Assembly (NCBI GenBank): GCA_030146875.1
Contig: JASLAX010000099.1
Location: 1 to 6,385 of the forward strand
Direction of reading: 5' to 3'
Length of the DNA: 6,385 nt
From: Longimicrobiaceae bacterium
Lineage (GTDB): Bacteria; Gemmatimonadota; Gemmatimonadetes; Longimicrobiales; Longimicrobiaceae
Below the pieces are notes generated by a model, which was not told the DNA's origin, ran no database searches, and saw only the letters and a program-made list of their open reading frames with translations. Shown here in pieces: positions 1-5,010 of the stretch. Within the stretch, counting starts at the first letter, position 1. Each line of letters begins with the position of its first letter. The position numbers and the translations under genes are program-made.

Positions 1-351
1 GGCCGCTCCCTGCCGTCCGCGGCGCACCGCGCGGGGCGGCGGCGCTTCGGCGGGCGGGGGAGAGGCGTCGCGGCGGCGCGGGGCGCGCCGTCCGTCGCCC
101 GTTCCGTCCGGGGCGGGCGGGGTGACGTCGGGATTGTCGACAGGCTCCACGGATCGCTCCTGCGGCTGCGGAGGGGTATACGCGTTCTTCGGACCGCGCG
201 CGTGGGGGCGCGGGGGTCGGGAACGTATGGATGGGACCCGCCAGCCGAAAGGGGCCGGCGGGGCGAACGCTCGGGGGGTCCCGATGTACGGGGCGGCCAG
301 AGTGGTCCAGTATCGGGCAGACGCAATCCGGGGGCCACCCACCGAACGCGG
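1..351. other. GC-rich region without a convincing gene
   Basis: I see no supported gene here. Open frames exist on the plus strand, but they lack ribosome-binding sites, are rich in Gly/Arg/Pro, run through the tRNA gene and resemble no protein I know, as expected of chance frames in DNA this GC-rich. Visible structure includes a hairpin at 237-262 (10-bp arms with one A/C mismatch and a six-base loop), enclosed by 7-bp inverted arms at 233-239 and 276-282. It could be a read-through termination region, an untranslated region of a gene lying to the left, or an unrecognised structured RNA. I looked for SRP-RNA hallmarks, because that gene can neighbour tRNA-Ser, and did not find them. Confidence 0.6.
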
Positions 352-383
352 CGAGGCCCCGCCGCGGGTGCGACGGGGCCTCG
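352..383 (-). terminator. Hairpin downstream of tRNA-Ser, probable terminator
   Basis: A perfect 10-bp inverted repeat (352-361 with 374-383, arm CGAGGCCCCG) encloses a 12-base loop. It begins 15 bases beyond the 3' end of the minus-strand tRNA gene, where a transcription terminator or processing barrier would be expected. No T-tract follows on the minus strand, so it is not a classical intrinsic terminator. Stem-only terminators are plausible in very GC-rich genomes. Confidence 0.55.
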
Positions 384-398
384 GGATGGAGCCCCAGG

Positions 399-481
399 CG
401 GAGGGCCAGGGATTCGAACCCTGAAGTCCTTGCGGACGCCGGTTTTCAAGACCGGTGCATTAGCCGTTCTGCCAGCCCTCC
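399..481 (-). tRNA. tRNA-Ser (anticodon UGA)
   Basis: The minus strand folds into a complete class II tRNA. The 7-bp acceptor stem pairs 475-481 with 400-406, and the discriminator base is G (399). The T-arm is 407-423, with five pairs and a TTCGAAT loop. A long variable arm at 426-437 is a 4-bp stem capped by GCAA. The anticodon stem is 439-443/451-455, with loop CTTGAAA and anticodon TGA at 446-448. The long variable arm and the G discriminator both agree with serine identity, reading UCA and probably other UCN codons. The bases after the discriminator are CCT, so the terminal CCA is not encoded and must be added by CCA-adding enzyme. The 5' leader holds a 7-bp inverted repeat (492-498/509-515). 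I see no confident promoter. Confidence 0.97.
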
Positions 482-641
482 GTGGCGGCGTCCGACGCCG
501 GGGAACGCGCGTCGGAACGGCCGCATTCCGAGCAAGCTAACATCGCTCCCCACCTTCGGGAAGCGCGGCGGAGGCGGGTGGTGGTCTGTTTCCTCCGTGA
601 CAAACCGTGACGCTGGCGCGCCAGGATGCTACGTTGGTCGC

Positions 642-896
642 ATGGCTAAGGAACCGACCAAGCTGCGCCTGGACGTTGCCGAGACGGCCTTCCGGGTGAT
701 GCTGGAAGCGACTGGGGAGGCGCCGAAGACGTTCCCACCCGGGGAGCGCGAAGAGAAGAACCCCGAGGCGGCAGCGCGCGGGGCAAAAGGCGGGAAGAAG
801 GGTGGGACAGCGCGGGCGAAGAAGCTCACGCCCTCCCAGCGAGAGGAGATCGCACAGGTGGCCGCTCTCTCCCGCTGGAGGAAGGCGGAAGCCTAG
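642..896 (+). CDS. Small basic KGG-type protein, function unknown
   Basis: This 84-aa protein has an N-terminal part (residues 1-30) that looks helical, with a DVAETAFRVM segment, and a polar linker. Its C-terminal half is Lys/Ala/Gly-rich, with GAKGGKKGG at residues 47-55 followed by ARAKKLTPSQREEIAQVAA and a final RW. The KGG...KLTP...EIAxxAAxxRW pattern occurs in many short bacterial proteins of unknown role, sometimes called histone H1-like; nucleic-acid binding is plausible but inferred. The ATG at 642 was chosen because upstream in-frame sequence runs through the tRNA gene and because the conserved-looking part starts here. The nearest purine-rich match, AGGA at 623-626, is about 15 bases upstream, so the ribosome-binding site is weak. 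The gene converges on the 156-aa gene and shares its last four bases with it. Coding is likely, function is not assigned. Confidence 0.75.
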   Translation: MAKEPTKLRLDVAETAFRVMLEATGEAPKTFPPGEREEKNPEAAARGAKGGKKGGTARAKKLTPSQREEIAQVAALSRWRKAEA

Positions 897-1363
897 AGGC
901 TCACCGGAGTGTTCCGGCGAATCTCAACGTCAAGACCGAAATCGGCCTCGATCTGAATCGGCTCCTGATCGGGGTTGGCCCGGTTCCAGTGCTCGGCATC
1001 GAAGGTGAGCTGCGTGATGTCACCCACAACCTGCTCCCGACGCATTGTGAGGGACGCTTGCATCGGCTCCCGCGGCGCTTCGTCAATGTCGATCCACAGG
1101 TGAAACTGCGCCTCTCCCTCCTTCACCACGTACATGTGGTGGACCCGGTAAGGCTCACCCGTTTCCCGATCAGTCCGGGTTTCCTGCCGAGCCGCCGCGG
1201 CAAACTGCTTCGCAAGCCGGTCCATCGGATCCACCGGCTTGGGCACCGGCCAATTCAGGTTGTCCACCGCCCAAGCTGAAAGCACCTTCATATCAACCGA
1301 CTTGATGCCGGTCGCGTCCTTGTAGGCGCGAATAACCCGCTGCATCTCCTGACTTCTCGCCAT
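893..1363 (-). CDS. Conserved-looking hypothetical protein, partner of XRE-ImmA protein
   Basis: This 156-aa soluble protein has no signal peptide or membrane segment. The N-terminal third is helical in appearance (MQRVIRAYKDATG, then WAVDNLNWPVPKPVDPMDRLAKQFAAAARQ around residues 31-60). The centre has a strand-rich block with HLWIDIDEAPR at residues 88-98, followed by MRREQVVGDITQLTFDAEHWN (residues 107-127). The acidic tail is PIQIEADFGLDVE. I recall similar proteins annotated only as hypothetical, from memory and not from a search. It is the second gene of a minus-strand pair: its start lies 16 bases after the stop codon of the XRE-ImmA gene, with a good Shine-Dalgarno site between, so the two are probably co-expressed. 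Its stop overlaps the stop of the convergent KGG-protein gene. A toxin, substrate, or cofactor of the protease are all possible. None is shown by a recognisable catalytic motif. Confidence 0.85.
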   Translation of the reverse strand: MARSQEMQRVIRAYKDATGIKSVDMKVLSAWAVDNLNWPVPKPVDPMDRLAKQFAAAARQETRTDRETGEPYRVHHMYVVKEGEAQFHLWIDIDEAPREPMQASLTMRREQVVGDITQLTFDAEHWNRANPDQEPIQIEADFGLDVEIRRNTPVSL

Positions 1364-1371
1364 CTTCCCAA

Positions 1372-1376
1372 CCTCT
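1372..1376 (-). promoter_or_regulatory. Shine-Dalgarno site of the 156-aa gene
   Basis: AGAGG on the minus strand lies eight bases before the ATG at 1363 and just after the XRE-ImmA stop codon (1380-1382). It fixes the start of the downstream gene and supports coupled translation of the pair. It is the clearest ribosome-binding site in the window. Confidence 0.75.
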
Positions 1377-1379
1377 GCG

Positions 1380-2528
1380 CTAAGTGTTCACCACCGGAGC
1401 CACATCCCCCCATCCGTCGTGCATTGCGCTCGGCAGCACAATCGACCTGATCTTTGCCAGGTGTCCACGGAATCTGTCATACCGCTGCGTAGCGTGTTGG
1501 AGCTGCCCCGCCACTAAGCCGGGGTGAACCTTCACGACTCGCGAGAAGCCGAGAATGTCCCGCTCCGTGAATATAGGAGCTTTTCGCGCGATAAACTGCT
1601 TCAACGTCTTCGCCGGCACGCAGAAGTCGGCGGCAGCCTCATTCGCGACCCGCTCTTGTTCCGCGATTGCGGCACCCGTCCCCGCCCGCTCTCCCTCCAA
1701 CTCAGCGTCGAACGCGATGACTTCCCGCCCATCCCCACGCAATACATGCTCGCACTCGTGGCGCAGCACAAACCAGAAGTTGTCTATCCGGTCGAACCGG
1801 ATAGTCATGCCGATGACTGGCGAGTAATCGTTCAACCAGAAGCACACCCCGTCGATCTTCGCGGAGGTGAGCGTCTCGACTACCACAAACCTCACCCCCG
1901 CCTCGGCGAGGATGCGCGGCACGTTACGCGCTTCATCGGGCGATGCAAGTAGGGACTTTAGCTCCGCGATTGCTGCCTTCATCTTCGTGGTGGAGTAGGC
2001 CGGCACCACCATGCTCTCGGCTATCTGCCGGACCCGATGCAGCCACGCTAACTGGGCGGGCGTAATCGGTTCGCTCACCGCCGTCTTCTTTGTAGCGTGA
2101 GGGAGAATGGGGATATCGTCCGCTGCCGCCACGCCGAAGAACCCGGCTAACGCGTCTTCTACCCGCTTAGGGTCAAGCACGTCCTCAGTGTGGAGCCAGC
2201 CCCGACGGATCATCTCCTTCAACGGCAAGTCGGCGTAGAGCTGCGCCCGCACAGCTCGCTTGGGATCTGGACGCGAACGAATGCGGGCCTGGGCTAAATC
2301 GTACTTACGCTGGATCTCTAGGAACTTCTCCGCTGGGACGTGAAACACCTCCGAAAGGGCTAACGCTCTCTCGGCATCAATGGGTTGCCGGTCCTGAGCG
2401 AGGCGGCCCACGTGGGACGGGCTGACCTCTAGAACCGTTGCAAGTACCTCCTGCGTCCACCCGCGCTCGCCGAGTAGCGCTTGGAGGTACTGTCCGGGGG
2501 TTAAGAACCCTTGCGTCTCGTCGCTCAT
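1380..2528 (-). CDS. XRE helix-turn-helix / ImmA-IrrE-like metallopeptidase
   Basis: This 382-aa two-domain cytoplasmic protein is likely a DNA-binding regulator with a zinc peptidase-like domain. Residues 11-70 form a HigA/XRE-type helix-turn-helix (GWTQEVLATVLEVSPSHVGRL). The C-terminal half carries HECEH (residues 257-261, the HExxH zinc motif) and then ANEAAADFCVP (295-305), the usual place of the third ligand. By eye, the canonical Glu aligns with V294, so E292, E297 or D301 would have to serve. The ending, with VHPGLVAGQLQH (334-345) and DGWG, fits the HigA-ImmA fusion subfamily. The ATG at 2528 is preferred over the longer frame beginning at 2645, because that would add 39 unconserved residues and overlap the divergent gene. 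No good Shine-Dalgarno precedes it, so leaderless translation is possible. Family members act as antitoxins, phage/ICE repressor-cleaving factors or stress regulators. Which applies here is unknown. Confidence 0.9.
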   Translation of the reverse strand: MSDETQGFLTPGQYLQALLGERGWTQEVLATVLEVSPSHVGRLAQDRQPIDAERALALSEVFHVPAEKFLEIQRKYDLAQARIRSRPDPKRAVRAQLYADLPLKEMIRRGWLHTEDVLDPKRVEDALAGFFGVAAADDIPILPHATKKTAVSEPITPAQLAWLHRVRQIAESMVVPAYSTTKMKAAIAELKSLLASPDEARNVPRILAEAGVRFVVVETLTSAKIDGVCFWLNDYSPVIGMTIRFDRIDNFWFVLRHECEHVLRGDGREVIAFDAELEGERAGTGAAIAEQERVANEAAADFCVPAKTLKQFIARKAPIFTERDILGFSRVVKVHPGLVAGQLQHATQRYDRFRGHLAKIRSIVLPSAMHDGWGDVAPVVNT

Positions 2529-2603
2529 AGGAACCAAGATACTCACCCGTCGATTTTCTGCAAGGTGCTCGGATATGCTTGAGCATTTGACTAAAATGAG
2601 ATT
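2529..2603. promoter_or_regulatory. Shared divergent control region
   Basis: These 75 bases separate the starts of the minus-strand XRE-ImmA gene and the plus-strand transposase-like gene. They are noticeably more AT-rich than the rest of the window, as promoters are. Candidate elements are TTGACT at 2587-2592 and TATGCT at 2574-2579 on the plus strand, and CATAAT on the minus strand at 2601-2606 overlapping the transposase start codon. None has a well-spaced partner, so I do not assign specific promoters. Confidence 0.5.
2575..2586. promoter_or_regulatory. Possible operator palindrome
   Basis: ATGCT-TG-AGCAT is a 12-base interrupted palindrome. It is interleaved with a second inverted pair, TGCTC at 2566-2570 and GAGCA at 2581-2585. 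It lies midway between two divergent genes, one of which encodes an XRE-type DNA-binding protein whose family often autoregulates through such sites. The symmetry is seen directly; the operator role is inferred. Confidence 0.4.
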
Positions 2604-3470
2604 ATGAACAAGCTCTCTATCGCCCGCCGTGCCGAGATCCTTCACACGCTCATCGAAGGCAATTCTATCCGCTCGACTGTCCGTCTCGCGGGAGCGGCTA
2701 AGGCGACTGTGCTTAAGCTCTTGGTTGAAACGGGCGAATTCTGCTCAGTGTATCAGGACCGCGTCCTACGGAACCTCGCCTGCCAACAGATTGAGGCCGA
2801 TGCGATTTGGGCGTTCGTTCGGGCGAAGCATCAAAAGGCGACGAAGGACAGTCAGCGGGACACCTGGACGTACACCGCTCTGGATAGTGATTCCAAGCTG
2901 ATGGTGTCTTGGCTTGTGGGCACGCGGAACAGCGCGAACACCAAAGCGTTCATGGCCGACGTGGCGGAACGGCTCGCCTGCCGCGTGCAGCTGACGACGG
3001 ACGGTTTGGGGTGGTATCACGCGGCGGCGGAAGGGGCGTTTGGGTGGAACGGAGTGGACTTCGCGCAGATCGTGAAAACGTACGGCGAGCCGGCTGGTGA
3101 CGGGGACGCTTCGCGTCGCCATAGCCGCCCGGTCTCTACCCATGAACCCAAGACGCCAATCATGGGGAACCCTGCGTTCGAGAACGTCTCAACGTCCTAC
3201 GTTGGGCGGTCTGACCGGTCCAAGCGGATGGAGAGCCGCCACTTCACCCGCCTCATGGACGGGTTCAGCAAGAAGGCCCAGAACCACGCTCAGGCCGTCA
3301 GCCTCTATTTCATGCACTACAACTTCTGCCGTCCCCACCAGAAGCTCACGAAAGCACGGGGCGGGATGCGGACCACCCCCGCGATGGCGGCCGGGGTCGC
3401 GAAGCACGTGTGGACGGTAGAAGAGATTCTCGCGAAAGTGGACCCCGCGACCCCGTTACGCCGAAAGTGA
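2604..3470 (+). CDS. IS1-like DDE transposase relative, catalytic Glu apparently lost
   Basis: This 288-aa protein matches, from memory, the single-frame IS1-family transposases common in soil and rhizobial genomes. Residues 1-45 form the N-terminal helix-turn-helix (RRAEILHTLIEGNSIRSTVR). IEADAIWAF (63-71) carries the first Asp, D66. The block WTYTALDSDSKLMVSWLVG (88-106) follows. TTDG (131-134) carries the second Asp, D133. The motif normally reading STSxVERQNLTMRM is here STSYVGRSDRSKRM (196-209), so the third catalytic residue is G201 instead of Glu, from a GGG codon one base from GAG, and the neighbouring Asn/Leu/Thr/Met residues have also changed. C-terminal HFTRL, FSKK.QNH, HYNFCRPH and TPAMAAGV are intact. 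The frame is full length with no stop. I found no terminal inverted repeats or target duplication. It may be inactive, decaying, or kept for DNA binding. Confidence 0.85.
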   Translation: MNKLSIARRAEILHTLIEGNSIRSTVRLAGAAKATVLKLLVETGEFCSVYQDRVLRNLACQQIEADAIWAFVRAKHQKATKDSQRDTWTYTALDSDSKLMVSWLVGTRNSANTKAFMADVAERLACRVQLTTDGLGWYHAAAEGAFGWNGVDFAQIVKTYGEPAGDGDASRRHSRPVSTHEPKTPIMGNPAFENVSTSYVGRSDRSKRMESRHFTRLMDGFSKKAQNHAQAVSLYFMHYNFCRPHQKLTKARGGMRTTPAMAAGVAKHVWTVEEILAKVDPATPLRRK

Positions 3471-3597
3471 ACACAACCGGAGGGCGTCCTTCCGCGTCGC
3501 CCTTGCGTCCGCGCGCCCGCACGTGTATCCGTACGTCCCGCGAGCGCTTCGCCCGCCGTCCCCGCCGAACCTCCCGTCCCGCGTCGCAGCTCCCTCC

Positions 3598-4935
3598 ATG
3601 AAGCACCTTCGCCTCCGCGCTCTGGTGGCGCTGCTCGCGCTGCTGGCCGTCGGCAGCTTCACCGCGGTGAAGCGCGGTTCCCGTCCCGTCGACGGCTCCT
3701 CGGAGAAGCCCCGCCGCACCGCGTCCGCCGCCGCGATGATGGCGGCGCGGCTCCGTCCCGTTCCGTCGGAGGAGGCCGACTCCGCGACGCGGACAGGGCC
3801 GGAGCGCTGGGAGGAGATCACCCCCGCGCGCATGGCGCAGCCCGCGATCCACCTGCCGGTGCGGCGCGGCCACGCGGGCCCCTCCGTCCTGCGCATCCAG
3901 GCGATGCTGGACCGCGCGTTCTTCTCGCCGGGGATGATCGACGGGCGCTGGGGGCGGAACACGGAGACGGCGGTCTACTGGCTGCAGTCGCGCGAGGGGC
4001 TGCCGGCGACGGGCCAGGTGGACAGCGCCACGTACGCCCGCCTGGTCGCGCTGGCCGGGAGCGAGGGCGTCCGCACGCACGTGCTGAGCGCGGCGGACGT
4101 GGCCGGGCCGTTCATCCAGATCCCGGCGGACGTCTACCAGCACGCGAAGCTGCGCTGCTCCTGCTACCGCTCGCTCGCGGAGAAGCTGACGGAGTCGTTC
4201 CACGCCTCCGGCGACCTGCTCGCCCGCCTGAACCCGGGGCGGACGCTGAACGCGCTGAAGGCGGGCGACCGGCTGGTCGTCCCGGCCATCCGCGCGGCGA
4301 ACGCGCGCGCGGCGGCGACGGTGCGTGAGGTCGTGGTCTCGGGCAGCGGGAGCTACGTGCACGCGCGGGACGCGGGCGGCCGCATCCTCTACCACTTCCC
4401 CACCACGCTGGGCTCCACGTTCGACCCGTCGCCGGACGGCGACTTCCGCATCACGGGGGTGACGCGCGACCCGTGGTGGCTCTACCAGCCGGCGCGCCTG
4501 GCCAACGTCCCCGACGACCGCCCGAACGCCCGCATCCCGCCGGGGCCGAACTCGTCCGTCGGAAAGGTCTGGGTCTCCCTCTCCCTGCCGCATTACGGCA
4601 TCCACGGGACCAAGTCGCCGGAGACGATCGGCTACGCCACCTCGTCCGGGTGCGTGCGGCTGACCAACTGGGACGTGCTCTTCCTGGCCTCGCGCCTGCC
4701 GGTGGGCACCACGGTGCGCTTCCGCGAGACGCGTGGGGCGACGCGCGGCACGTCCACCGCGCGCGAGGCGCTGCCGCCCATCAGCCTGGACTCCGTGGGC
4801 GCGCGGGGCGTGATCGTGGACATGGTGGCGCGGGGGGCCGGGCGGGTGATCGCGCCCCCGCCCCCGGCGGCGCGGGACAGCGTCGTCACGTCCGCCACTC
4901 CGCCCGCGCCCGCTCCAGAGACGGCGCGCCCGTAG
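3598..4935 (+). CDS. L,D-transpeptidase with PG-binding, LysM-like and YkuD domains (paralogue 1)
   Basis: This 445-aa exported enzyme should form 3-3 peptidoglycan cross-links or attach proteins to peptidoglycan. Residues 1-24 are a basic-then-hydrophobic signal peptide or membrane anchor, with no lipobox cysteine. Residues 85-155 fit a PG_binding_1 domain (GPSVLRIQAMLDRAFFSPG, IDGRWGRNT). Residues 161-231 are LysM-like with a CSC cluster (C187, C189). Residues 242-377 are the YkuD domain, with the catalytic motif H336-G-T and S350-G-C352-V-R354; C352 is the nucleophile. A Pro/Ala-rich tail follows (about 380-445). ATG 3598 was chosen because the signal peptide starts there; 25 in-frame residues upstream from 3523 are Pro/Arg-rich and implausible. 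There is no obvious Shine-Dalgarno. The 127-bp gap after the transposase-like gene (3471-3597) probably holds the promoter, but I recognise no boxes. Confidence 0.93.
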   Translation: MKHLRLRALVALLALLAVGSFTAVKRGSRPVDGSSEKPRRTASAAAMMAARLRPVPSEEADSATRTGPERWEEITPARMAQPAIHLPVRRGHAGPSVLRIQAMLDRAFFSPGMIDGRWGRNTETAVYWLQSREGLPATGQVDSATYARLVALAGSEGVRTHVLSAADVAGPFIQIPADVYQHAKLRCSCYRSLAEKLTESFHASGDLLARLNPGRTLNALKAGDRLVVPAIRAANARAAATVREVVVSGSGSYVHARDAGGRILYHFPTTLGSTFDPSPDGDFRITGVTRDPWWLYQPARLANVPDDRPNARIPPGPNSSVGKVWVSLSLPHYGIHGTKSPETIGYATSSGCVRLTNWDVLFLASRLPVGTTVRFRETRGATRGTSTAREALPPISLDSVGARGVIVDMVARGAGRVIAPPPPAARDSVVTSATPPAPAPETARP

Positions 4936-4962
4936 CGCCGGCCCGGTTCGTGCCCTTCCGGC

Positions 4963-4993
4963 GTCCGCTCCGCCCACCACGGGCGGGGCGGAC
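4963..4993 (+). terminator. Strong intergenic hairpin between the two transpeptidase genes
   Basis: A 13-bp stem (4963-4975 with 4981-4993) contains one G-T wobble pair and closes a five-base ACCAC loop. It starts 27 bases after the first gene's stop codon and ends 17 bases before the next start codon. No T-tract follows. It could be a stem-only terminator, an mRNA-stability element giving the two genes different expression, or a structure limiting ribosome access to the second gene. Confidence 0.5.
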
Positions 4994-5010
4994 CCCGGAC
5001 GCATGGGACC

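Larger units (their letters stand above)
540..3470. mobile_element. Probable horizontally acquired cassette
   Basis: Between the tRNA-Ser gene and the L,D-transpeptidases the sequence is clearly less G+C-extreme, and codon third positions are less saturated with G/C, most obviously at 1380-3000. Gene content (KGG protein, unknown 156-aa protein, XRE-ImmA regulator, transposase relative) is typical of accessory DNA. The boundaries are approximate: I found no integrase, no duplicated tRNA end and no flanking direct repeats long enough to trust. Confidence 0.45.

Noticed and set aside
177..182. TATACG as a possible -10 promoter box
   Set aside because: No -35 element at suitable spacing and no downstream gene on the plus strand to serve.
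231..641. Upstream extension of the 84-aa gene and other plus-strand frames at 122-540
   Set aside because: They read across the tRNA-Ser gene on the opposite strand and lack any recognisable protein pattern or start signal.
1524..1952. 142-codon plus-strand frame opposite the ImmA-like domain
   Set aside because: It is a shadow of the real minus-strand gene, whose HExxH motif and helix-turn-helix are in frame.
2529..2645. 39-residue N-terminal extension of the XRE-ImmA protein
   Set aside because: It would begin inside the divergent transposase-like gene, has no ribosome-binding site, and precedes the point where the helix-turn-helix family normally starts.
3478..3485. CGGAGGGC, also found at the 3' end of the tRNA-Ser gene (399-406), as a possible attachment-site repeat
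   Set aside because: Eight GC-rich bases are expected by chance here. The cassette also lies on the 5' side of the tRNA, whereas integration usually uses the 3' end, and no integrase is present.
2555..3530. Terminal inverted repeats bounding the transposase-like gene as a complete insertion sequence
   Set aside because: Comparing sequence upstream of 2604 with the reverse complement after 3470 gave only three- to five-base matches, so I do not call element ends or a target duplication.
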